Assembly: GCA_019635015.1 (NCBI GenBank)
Contig: JAHCAG010000004.1
Location: 1 to 64,000, forward strand
Length of the DNA: 64,000 nt
From: Burkholderiales bacterium
GTDB taxonomy: Bacteria; Pseudomonadota; Gammaproteobacteria; Burkholderiales; SG8-41
Direction of reading: 5' to 3'
The notes beneath the pieces were generated by a model. It was not told where the DNA came from. It saw only the letters and a list, made by a program, of their open reading frames with translations, and searched no databases. Shown here piece by piece: positions 37,173 to 44,138 of the stretch. Position 1 is the stretch's first letter, and each line of letters starts with the position of its first letter. The translations under genes and the position numbers were made by a program.

Positions 37173-37968
37173 AGGGATTGGTCGCGACCCGCGCGCTGCG
37201 CTCGCAGTGCTGGAGATAACCCTGCCCCGAGGGCACGCTCTCCGCGCAGGCCAGCAGGGGCTCGACATGGCTGTGGCGGTACTTCTGTGCGAATTCCCTC
37301 GCGGTATGTCCGCCCCGGACACGCACCATGGGATCGGCACCCGCCTGCAGCAGCAGGCGCACGACATCGCGATGCCCCTGGATCGCCGCCAGCATCAGCG
37401 GTGTGTTGATATAGACCTCGCGGTTGCTGGCGTCGGCATCGACACGCGCGCCTTTGCCGATGAGGTAACGCAGGGCCTGCTGGCGGTTGTTGTAGGCGGC
37501 ATAGGCCAGCGGCGTGTAGCTGTGCGGCACATTCTCGAGGCTGGCCCCGGCATCGACCAGCAGGCGCACTGCGGCATCATGGCGGGCGGTGGCATGTTCA
37601 TTGTCACCGTAAAAATAGGCCGCCAGCATCAGCGGGGTCTCGTTTACGGGCGTGGCCGCGTTGAGGTCGGCGCCGGCGGCAATCAGGTAATTCAGCACCT
37701 TGATCGAGGCGTCGCGTGCCGCGAGCGCGATCAGCGGCGCGCCTGCGGAATACGCCGGCGCAGGCAGCCGGTCATTGATGCCGATGACACCACTGTTCAC
37801 CGCGGCGCGCAGCGAGGACACGTCATCCTGGGCAATGTGGTTGATTATGGCCTCGGCATCGACGCCGGAGCGGTAGTTCCCGCCGACACCGGTGCAGCCG
37901 CTGACAATCAGGACGGCGGCCAGTCCGCCAATGGTGCGCGCCGCGCGCGCCAGCAAAGTGTTGATCAT
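37171..37968 (-). CDS. Ankyrin-repeat lipoprotein
   Basis: The 265-residue precursor has a lipobox (LIVSGC, lipidation near Cys25) and then about five ankyrin repeats: APLIALAARDASIKVLNYLIAAGADLNA, TPLMLAAYFYGDNEHATARHDAAVRLLVDAGASL, TPLAYAAYNNRQQALRYLIGKGARVDA and TPLMLAAIQGHRDVVRLLLQAGADPMV. The final repeat HTAREFAQKYRHSHVEPLLACAE is partial. Ankyrin repeats bind proteins, so an envelope scaffold or inhibitor role is likely. ATG 37968 has GAGGAAA about 8 bases upstream. It is the last chromosomal gene before the island. Confidence 0.88.
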   Translation of the reverse strand: MINTLLARAARTIGGLAAVLIVSGCTGVGGNYRSGVDAEAIINHIAQDDVSSLRAAVNSGVIGINDRLPAPAYSAGAPLIALAARDASIKVLNYLIAAGADLNAATPVNETPLMLAAYFYGDNEHATARHDAAVRLLVDAGASLENVPHSYTPLAYAAYNNRQQALRYLIGKGARVDADASNREVYINTPLMLAAIQGHRDVVRLLLQAGADPMVRVRGGHTAREFAQKYRHSHVEPLLACAESVPSGQGYLQHCERSARVATNP

Positions 37969-38069
37969 GCCGGTTTCCTCCTCGCCGCTGAGCAATGCGG
38001 GGCAGTATAGACCTTAACCCCGGAGGCCAGAAGCCCGGGGCGTCAGCATTGTGAGAACCGGCGCAGCAA

Positions 38070-38093
38070 GCTCAGACGTTGAAGCGGAAATGC
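38070..38093. repeat. Attachment-site copy distal to the integrase
   Basis: The 24 bases are identical to 59324-59347, the 3' end of ychF including its stop codon. Flanking bases on both sides differ between the copies, so the exact core is 24 bp. An uninterrupted chromosome would have ychF followed directly by the sequence to the left of 38070, which contains a CCCCGG/CCGGGG hairpin near 38018-38040 that could end ychF transcription. Confidence 0.9.
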
Positions 38094-38144
38094 GCCAGTA
38101 ACCCCGCGCCGCTGCTCACAATTTGCCTGGAACTGTGCATTTTG

Positions 38145-38166
38145 TACCCGCTTTCATACCCGCTTT
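38145..38166 (+). repeat. Paired TACCCGCTTT repeats, candidate integrase arm sites (left)
   Basis: Two exact copies of TACCCGCTTT at 38145 and 38157, 12 bp apart, lie about 50 bp inside the island. The same decamer occurs twice inside the right end. Similar paired direct repeats flank the core in many tyrosine-recombinase attachment sites. Confidence 0.6.
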
Positions 38167-38173
38167 TCGTGGT

Positions 38174-38497
38174 TCACGCCATCGCCGCCACGTGTCTCGT
38201 CTCCGCACGCCTCAGCCTCACCGCGACTTCCACGCGTGACCCAAGCCCGTTGATCATCGCCATGAGGCGCTCGATGCTGATGCGCCGGAAATCCGCGTTG
38301 CGGACGCGCGAGAAGTCTCCGGCATCGATCCCCGTGAGACTCTGCGCCTTTCTTACGCTGAGGCCCTTTTTGTCGAGCGTCTTGATGATCTCCGCCGCCA
38401 GGATCGCTTTCAACTGACGCACGTCGGCATCCGGCACGTCGAAGTCCCGATAGATGTTTCCGCTTCCACGGACAATCTCAAGCAGTTCCTTTTTCAT
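38174..38497 (-). CDS. Antitoxin of a type II toxin-antitoxin pair (XRE-type helix-turn-helix)
   Basis: The 107-residue protein has a DNA-binding helix-turn-helix in its centre (KKGLSVRKAQSLTGIDAGDFSRVRNADFRRISIERLMAMINGL), the HigA-like fold. An N-terminal arm of about 35 residues could wrap the toxin. Its ATG overlaps the toxin stop by 4 bp (ATGA). The toxin-before-antitoxin order is characteristic of higBA-type loci. It should repress the shared promoter at 38863-38891. It lies about 80 bp from the left attachment site. Confidence 0.85.
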   Translation of the reverse strand: MKKELLEIVRGSGNIYRDFDVPDADVRQLKAILAAEIIKTLDKKGLSVRKAQSLTGIDAGDFSRVRNADFRRISIERLMAMINGLGSRVEVAVRLRRAETRHVAAMA

Positions 38498-38838
38498 CGC
38501 AGCATCTCCTTCAGTCGCTTCAACCGGTCCTTGATCAAGTCGATCTCGTGTTTCGGGGTCTTGATGCCTTGCGTCGACTTCTTCTGAAACGCATGGACCA
38601 CCCACAGCTCGTCCCCGAGCTGCACCGCATAGACCACCCGAAAGGCATTGCCCCGGAACGGCAACGCAACCTCAAACACCCCCGACCCGAGGCCTTTCAT
38701 CGGCTTGGCGATTCCCGCCATGCCACCTTCGGCGGCAATGCTCAAAGCATCCATCACGATCTGCCGCGCGCCGTCAGGAAACGCCTCAAAGGCTTTTCGC
38801 GCAGGCGTGAGCCAAGATACCGGCCGCGTTGGTCTCAT
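38494..38838 (-). CDS. Toxin of a type II toxin-antitoxin pair (RelE/ParE superfamily, Gp49-like)
   Basis: The 114-residue protein matches the phage-derived Gp49-like branch of RelE toxins. FEVALPFRGNAFRVVYAVQLGDELWVVHAFQKKSTQGIKTPKHEIDLIKDRLKRLKEML contains the central beta strands and the conserved F-x-K-K-S/T-x-x-T-P basic motif. These toxins are ribosome-dependent mRNA interferases. GGGGAAAA stands before the ATG. The pair likely stabilises the island. Confidence 0.87.
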   Translation of the reverse strand: MRPTRPVSWLTPARKAFEAFPDGARQIVMDALSIAAEGGMAGIAKPMKGLGSGVFEVALPFRGNAFRVVYAVQLGDELWVVHAFQKKSTQGIKTPKHEIDLIKDRLKRLKEMLR

Positions 38839-38862
38839 TTTTCCCCGCCCATTTCACTTCAC

Positions 38863-38891
38863 ATGTTGGCAGATTTACCAACGCCAGTCAA
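38863..38891 (-). promoter_or_regulatory. Promoter and operator of the toxin-antitoxin operon
   Basis: On the minus strand TTGACT (38886-38891) and CAACAT (38863-38868) are spaced by 17 bases, matching a sigma-70 promoter with a strong -35 and a weak -10. The inverted repeat GTTGG-8 bp-CCAAC (38865-38882) lies across the spacer and -10. A repressor bound there would block polymerase, as expected for antitoxin autoregulation. Confidence 0.65.
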
Positions 38892-38953
38892 GGGAATTGC
38901 CAGGCGTGGCCGCCCGGCCAGCGCATTGCTTCGGTAGCCATGCATGCGCATCG

Positions 38954-39178
38954 TCACGTCGTCTGCTGGCCGCCGCCCCGGGCGATCCTTACCCGAGTGG
39001 CGATCCACTCGCTCACGTCCGACTCGATCCAACCGACCGCGCGCGGACCGAGCGGCACCGGCTTCGGGAAGACCCCGTCCTTGATGTACTGATAAATCGT
39101 GCTGCGCGAAAGCCCCGTGCGCATTTCGACCTGCTTGCGCCGGAGAATTGCAGGCTCGCGCTGGATAGTCTGGGCCAT
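38954..39178 (-). CDS. AlpA-family phage/island regulatory protein
   Basis: The 74-residue protein has RRKQVEMRTGLSRSTIYQYIKDGVFPKPVPLGPRAVGWIESDVSEWIATR, the winged-helix signature of AlpA/Xis-like proteins, including the conserved FPKPVxLG and W-x-E-x-DV-x-x-W. AlpA proteins activate or assist integrase-mediated excision of P4-like elements. ATG 39178 starts the domain; the longer frame enters an inverted repeat. It lies at the far end of the island from the integrase. Confidence 0.88.
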   Translation of the reverse strand: MAQTIQREPAILRRKQVEMRTGLSRSTIYQYIKDGVFPKPVPLGPRAVGWIESDVSEWIATRVRIARGGGQQTT

Positions 39179-39243
39179 GTTCGTCACCTCGTGGCTGGTA
39201 ATGGAAGGTGGCATGATCTTTCCATGGTGGGAGAGTGTTGTCG

Positions 39244-39515
39244 GCCCGAATCGAGGCTTCGATGAAGCCACGTAAATGCTTGACAGGCAGGAAAACGGAC
39301 AGTTACCCCCAGAATGCCAACATCGCCTGACCCTGTGAATTTCCGTGGTTATCCACGGTCCGATGCGTGCGGCCCCTCTCTGGCGGGCACGGATCGGGCG
39401 GTGGGTAACCGGCCTGACCGCGGGATTATTTCACTGAGGGTTTGAACGGCCGCTGACAAAACACCGCGCGTCTTGCAAGGAGGATTTGAGGCTTCGTCGA
39501 AGCCTCGATTCGGGC
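39244..39515. repeat. Inverted repeat pair with 26-bp arms (25/26 match), no gene between
   Basis: The arms at 39244-39269 and 39490-39515 are inverted copies with one mismatch; each contains GAGGCTTCG and GAAGCC, so each can also fold on itself. The 220 bp between them holds no convincing gene. The size and arms suggest a small non-autonomous element or the scar of an insertion. This pair accounts for most of the 379-bp stretch between the AlpA and DUF5677 genes; I see nothing else there. Confidence 0.6.
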
Positions 39516-39557
39516 TGCTCGACGAAAAATAGCGGGGCGTGCGGCTTTCACACGACC

Positions 39558-40277
39558 TTAGATTGGTTTCCATATTGCTTCCGCCGTGTCAACGGCAACC
39601 TTCACTTTATCGTCGGACACATTCGTAAATTTGGGGAGGCGCTGCACTCCGCGACCATAAATGTTTATGGCAATGCTCAAGACGCTCTTGAGCGTTTCGG
39701 CAGGTAGAGGATCAGTAAACCGAAGATGCCCAATGCCAGCATGTCGCGCGATCAATGTATTGAGGTCGCTGTGTGAGAATGAACAGAAGAAGCGATAACT
39801 GGTCGTGTACTCTCCCGCCATACCGACTCGGTTAAACTTGTCGAATACTCTGAGTGGCTTGTACCCCATGCCCTTTAACTCGTCCCACGTCTTCTGTTCC
39901 TTGGCGCTCCACTCCGCCAATGTCCTTAGCGCCTCTTCGTTATCCTGCATATCTGGCGCTGCCTGAAATCCGTCGGAAGTTTTGAGCATCTGATCTGCGT
40001 TATCGAAGCGCATTTGATCTGCGTAGGATGAATCGGCGACAAGATTCTGTAGGTCCACGAAAGCTTCGTGCATGGATCTGACCAGCACAGGCGCGTGACT
40101 CTGGGCACGCGACCGCATCACGCTTAGCATCGCGATATATAGTTCCGCGATGGTGAGAAATAGGCACGCTGAAATTCGAGCTTCGCCTGAGTCCTGCACT
40201 TCTACCTCCTCCAGCAAAGTCTCAAAGGTGGCGCCGATCTCTTCAGCGGCGGAAATGATTTCGTTGGGCTCATGCAT
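39558..40277 (-). CDS. DUF5677-like helical protein
   Basis: The 239-residue protein looks mostly alpha-helical. LFLTIAELYIAMLSVMRSRAQSHAPVLVRSMHEAFVDLQNLVADSSYADQMRF resembles the R-S-x-x-E-x-x-x-D pattern of DUF5677, a family seen in defence islands. SFSHSDLNTLIARH and the C-terminal helix complete it. The function of DUF5677 is not established. It is the last gene of the minus-strand run, 50 bp behind the PIN gene, and its GC content is lower than that of the chromosome. Confidence 0.6.
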   Translation of the reverse strand: MHEPNEIISAAEEIGATFETLLEEVEVQDSGEARISACLFLTIAELYIAMLSVMRSRAQSHAPVLVRSMHEAFVDLQNLVADSSYADQMRFDNADQMLKTSDGFQAAPDMQDNEEALRTLAEWSAKEQKTWDELKGMGYKPLRVFDKFNRVGMAGEYTTSYRFFCSFSHSDLNTLIARHAGIGHLRFTDPLPAETLKSVLSIAINIYGRGVQRLPKFTNVSDDKVKVAVDTAEAIWKPI

Positions 40278-40327
40278 ATCAGCGCAAATCCCTTATCGTC
40301 CGGCGTGTCCATCTCTGCGATCCAGTC

Positions 40328-40927
40328 TCATATGGCTCCCGGTGTCACGGCAGGCCGATTCATCAGACGGCATCGCATCGCCTCTTGAAAAGCCTCCTTA
40401 AAAAACCGGGTAAGAGGCCTCACTTCATACATTTCATGCTCGCGAATCACGTCTTCGTGGTCCCCGCCACCAAGATGCTGCCGGTAGTGAAGCCACGCGT
40501 ACAACTTCGGCGTCGTCTCCACGTTCAAGGCGAACTTCGTCGAGGCGACATGCCGTGCCTGCTTCTCGTCCGTCATGAATGCGATACTTCGCACTCGGTA
40601 CGCCACGGCAATGCAAGACAATTCACCGCTTCCCAGCCCTTTGGGTGCCAATCGGGATATATCAGCGAGATCATCGAGGCTGCACGGCTGAGTCGGAAAC
40701 CCACCGTCTCGTCTCGCGCGCTCCAGTCGCCGCATCATTTCGGTACGTTCCGGAGACTCATACGAACGCGGTTTCTGCAAGCATTCGTACAGCACCATCC
40801 CAGTGACGCAGAAGTGCAGCTTGGCGTCCATCGCCGCTTGGTAGAGCTTGCGTGACGACAGCATGTTCCATACTGAACACGTATCGGCCACTGATGCCGG
40901 CGAAAACCGGGAGGGATCAAGCGCCAT
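40328..40927 (-). CDS. PIN-domain-like ribonuclease (DUF4411-type toxin)
   Basis: The 199-residue protein shows a PIN arrangement: the first acidic residue in SVADTCSVWNML (Asp15), Glu in LYECLQKPR, Glu in GSGELSCIAVAY, and Asp in AFMTDEKQAR. PIN proteins are single-strand RNA nucleases and often toxins. Its ATG lies within the last codons of the XRE-ImmA gene (11-bp overlap). PIN partners of XRE-ImmA/IrrE proteins are a known toxin-antitoxin-like arrangement. ATG 40927 is preferred to the longer frame from 40963. Confidence 0.75.
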   Translation of the reverse strand: MALDPSRFSPASVADTCSVWNMLSSRKLYQAAMDAKLHFCVTGMVLYECLQKPRSYESPERTEMMRRLERARRDGGFPTQPCSLDDLADISRLAPKGLGSGELSCIAVAYRVRSIAFMTDEKQARHVASTKFALNVETTPKLYAWLHYRQHLGGGDHEDVIREHEMYEVRPLTRFFKEAFQEAMRCRLMNRPAVTPGAI

Positions 40928-42065
40928 CTTGCAGTGACCGCCCGTACAAGACAGATATCTCACGCAGTTCTACGTGGTCCGCGAGCAGAGCCTCGCTCAG
41001 TCGTCCCGCGGAAATTTTGCCCTGCTGATGCGCATCGAAGCACAGCCCGACGAAATGGTCTGAAAAGCCTCGTTCGAGTAGGGCAATACGGCGGCCCCGC
41101 TGCCGGTCCGTCAGGTTTTCAGGCGCCTCAGGATCGATTTTCTCCGTTGAAGGTACGCGAACGCTTCGGAACGTGGCGGCAGTCGCTTCGTCGATGATGC
41201 CGGCTTCCCGTAAGGCAATGGAAAGCGCCGTGGTGCTGACCCGTAGCCGCTGTGCCCACTCGATGACCTGATCGGGCGTCCACTGCGGCAATCGCGGGAG
41301 CTGATCCGGTGGCATGAGGTAGCACGAGGCGAAGCGGTTTGCCCGAATCTCGCGCAAGTCGTTCGCGTCATACTTGGACGAGCCACGCCGAAACGTGACC
41401 ATCACAGCCTCCGACGAATCGAAGATCGCATGTGCCGCTTCGTGACTGGCCGAAAATCGCTGACGGTACAAATCCTCGTCGTAGTTCACCAGTACGCAGT
41501 GACCGGCAATTGGGTGCTCGATGTATAAACCCGAGATATCGGAGTTGACGAGTCGTCGCCTGAAGATGTGAACGCTGATCCTCCGGAAATCGGCGAACAC
41601 GTCGCGCGGAATCTCATTGGTAGCGTAGCCGAGACGGGACCTCAGCGCGCGCGCAGCAGGCTCGCCGTGTGCCTTGAAGAATGTCCCGCTTGGAGAAAAA
41701 CTGAATGATTGCTTCGGGATAGCCAGCAGCGCTTCGAGAGCAGCTTCGATCTCGCAAAGGTAAAGAAACTCCTGGATTGCCCTGCGGTCCTCAGCCGTGA
41801 AGGCGTCACCATGGCGTCGGTAGAGAATATCGGTCTTCTCGAATGGTGCCGGACGGTTGTCGTCCAGGAAATCACGAAAATCATGCCGATAGTAGTTTGC
41901 GAGAATCAACACTTCGTCACCGGTAGCAGGCGATTCACCCGCCTCGACGAGAACGAGGCGCTCTGCCGCGATGCCAGTGGCTTCGCTTACCGCAGATATG
42001 CTGAATGACTGCAGCTCCCGTGCCTGCTTGAGCTTGCGTGCGATGATCCTTGGATCAATCGGCAT
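40917..42065 (-). CDS. XRE helix-turn-helix protein with ImmA/IrrE metallopeptidase domain
   Basis: The 382-residue protein has an XRE DNA-binding domain at residues 8-67 (IARKLKQARELQSFSISAVSEATGI) and an ImmA/IrrE domain with the zinc-protease motif SHEAAHAIFD (HExxH at 208-212). The peptidase domain cleaves repressors or antitoxins in response to DNA damage in ImmA and IrrE. Here it overlaps the PIN gene and follows the Rad50-like ATPase gene by 96 bp. It may be a regulator that releases the operon or the PIN toxin under attack (inference). Confidence 0.88.
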   Translation of the reverse strand: MPIDPRIIARKLKQARELQSFSISAVSEATGIAAERLVLVEAGESPATGDEVLILANYYRHDFRDFLDDNRPAPFEKTDILYRRHGDAFTAEDRRAIQEFLYLCEIEAALEALLAIPKQSFSFSPSGTFFKAHGEPAARALRSRLGYATNEIPRDVFADFRRISVHIFRRRLVNSDISGLYIEHPIAGHCVLVNYDEDLYRQRFSASHEAAHAIFDSSEAVMVTFRRGSSKYDANDLREIRANRFASCYLMPPDQLPRLPQWTPDQVIEWAQRLRVSTTALSIALREAGIIDEATAATFRSVRVPSTEKIDPEAPENLTDRQRGRRIALLERGFSDHFVGLCFDAHQQGKISAGRLSEALLADHVELREISVLYGRSLQDGA

Positions 42066-42161
42066 GGCGGCATACCCTTTGCGAGGATATCACTACCCAC
42101 AAGGTCCTGATCTGCCACACGTCGTGGCAAACGCGGCTTTGTCGAAGCCGGAGCACCACAA

Positions 42162-44138
42162 TCACAAGTCCTGCTTCAGGAGGCGCTCTTCCGCGGGTGC
42201 GCCATGCAGAGCTTCGCGCAGCCAGGGTTCTTTGGTCAGATTGTCGGGCGGACGGGTGGTCGTAGTGATGATGTACTGAAATAGCGGTTGCCTCCCCACT
42301 TCCTCGAGACCGTGCACGAATTCAAACAGCTCGTGATAAATGCTCAGGCCAAGGTCGGCCTCTCGCGGGCTATCGTGGATCAAGAAGGCCGGCACATGCG
42401 CCTTGCCTTCGATGCTCATGCACATCACTGCCAAATCGAAGGCAACGATCTTCAAGGATTCGATCGCAGTCGTCGAACGTTCCCCACCCATATCGACCGT
42501 CAAATGCAAGCCTTTCCCGTCCAGGGTGACGGTTCCACGAGCAGATTGCCCAACTAGCACGCGAACAATGGCATCGAAAGTCTGGGATAACCGCCCAAAG
42601 ACTTCCGCCTGTGCATCCCGATGCGCACCGACTTGCTTGCGTTTCTTTTCTATTCTTGCAAATAGCTCATCTGCGCTCAACTGTGTCTGTTCTACGGCAA
42701 GCAGCAGTTGATCCAGACGATCAGTATCATCAATGCGCCGGCGCGCCTGATACCACGCATCCGCTTTGGCATCACGAGCCTTTTCCGCCGAGCGAAGCCT
42801 GTTGCGAGCAACCTCGGCGGCTTGACGTGCAGAAGCCAATTCAGCATTGCCATTGGGCAGTTGATTCCGGTGTTCTTCGAGTCTCAATGACTCGCGCTTG
42901 AAGTCGTTTTCCAGCAACTCCCGGCGTGCCTTTAATTGATCCGGATCCGGCAATTTGTGGGATAGCTTACATCCCTCCGCCAAGGCACGGTCAATCGGCA
43001 CTTCGCATATAGGACAAACGGGATTCTCCGAAGAGTGAATGGCAAACGCCGTGGCCGGCATTTCGCCTTTGATCCGGCTTACCAGGCGCTCTATTTCCGG
43101 GATTCGCGCTTCCACTTCGGCCACGAGTTTGCCCGCCGCGTCAAGTCGGTGCTGCGCTTCGTCATCGGCTACCCGAAGGGTTTCGATGTCGGCGATTTCC
43201 GTGCGTGAATCGACTACCACCGTGCGTGCCAGTTGCGCTTTGGCTGCTTGGCGTAGTTGCTCTATTGCCAATCGATCAGGCGGCACTTGGTCTTCTCGTA
43301 AACCCAAGTCGCCAATGAGGCGGGATCGCAGCCGAGTAACCTCCCATCTTCGATGCGCAACCTCCTGAAGGACCTTTTGATGCCCGGCTTCCAGTTCACT
43401 GATCTCTGCACGGACTTTGTGTTCTTCCGGATCGATGGCGCCGATCAAGGCCCGTAGCGCGTCCAAGACCTTCGTCGTTGAAAAGGACCGAACGGGCGAT
43501 CCAGAGTCCGACTCTGGGGAACGCCAGTCGAGAACGTTATCGAAACGACAGTCCTGGTCTCTGGAAAGCCAGGCGAGTGCAACCAGCCAAGCCTGTAAAG
43601 AGCGATCCCCGGGAACCAGCGCCGCAACGTCGGGCGACAAGATACTGTTCTCCATCGCTTGCAGGAATGATGTCGTGCCGTTTGCAGTGAGTTCGTCGAC
43701 CTTGATGTCATCGAGATTGCCTTCGCAAATCGCGAAATGCTTCCTTCCCGTGCCTATGGGTCGAAGAATTGCCCAACGGATTCCATCGATCATTACCTCG
43801 GCGCCAACCAGACCGTCCGGAAACGCAAGGGCAACGCGATTCCGTTGCTCATCAGTCGCGAAATGATCCTCTCCCAGGCAGTAACGGATCAGGCGGCAAA
43901 ACATGCTCTTTCCCCCGCCGTGCCCCATCGCATCTCCGTCCTGCCGTGCCTTCGTCTGGTCGGCAGGATCAGGGGACCAGATGATGTTGAGGCCTGGTCG
44001 AAGCGTGATCTCGCGCAGCAATTCGCCCGGCTTGCGCCAGATCACTAGCCTGCGTACCCAGAAACGTGGCTCGTTTCTCCCAGCCTCCGGTTGAAGGTTC
44101 AATCCAGGTGGAGGAACAAGGTCAAGCTGCCTGGGCAT
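42162..44138 (-). CDS. Rad50/ABC-type ATPase with CPIC hook motif, defence operon
   Basis: The 658-residue protein has a modified Walker A DAMGHGGGKSMFCRLIRYCLG (GHGGGKS, residues 72-78), a long coiled coil from about residue 225 to 530, and in its middle VCPICEVPID (Cys374, Cys377), one half of a zinc-hook-like site. The C-terminal LHLTVDMGGERSTTAIESLK and VPAFLIHDSPREADLG (about 583-595) resemble the Walker B and D-loop region of DUF2326-type ATPases of ABC three-component systems. It probably clamps DNA with ATP. The start overlaps the end of the methylase gene by 17 bp, so it belongs to the same operon. Confidence 0.8.
   Translation of the reverse strand: MPRQLDLVPPPGLNLQPEAGRNEPRFWVRRLVIWRKPGELLREITLRPGLNIIWSPDPADQTKARQDGDAMGHGGGKSMFCRLIRYCLGEDHFATDEQRNRVALAFPDGLVGAEVMIDGIRWAILRPIGTGRKHFAICEGNLDDIKVDELTANGTTSFLQAMENSILSPDVAALVPGDRSLQAWLVALAWLSRDQDCRFDNVLDWRSPESDSGSPVRSFSTTKVLDALRALIGAIDPEEHKVRAEISELEAGHQKVLQEVAHRRWEVTRLRSRLIGDLGLREDQVPPDRLAIEQLRQAAKAQLARTVVVDSRTEIADIETLRVADDEAQHRLDAAGKLVAEVEARIPEIERLVSRIKGEMPATAFAIHSSENPVCPICEVPIDRALAEGCKLSHKLPDPDQLKARRELLENDFKRESLRLEEHRNQLPNGNAELASARQAAEVARNRLRSAEKARDAKADAWYQARRRIDDTDRLDQLLLAVEQTQLSADELFARIEKKRKQVGAHRDAQAEVFGRLSQTFDAIVRVLVGQSARGTVTLDGKGLHLTVDMGGERSTTAIESLKIVAFDLAVMCMSIEGKAHVPAFLIHDSPREADLGLSIYHELFEFVHGLEEVGRQPLFQYIITTTTRPPDNLTKEPWLREALHGAPAEERLLKQDL

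Noticed and set aside
39349..39573. A 74-codon minus-strand frame between the inverted repeats
   Set aside because: Low-complexity translation that runs through one repeat arm, with no start signal; more likely non-coding.
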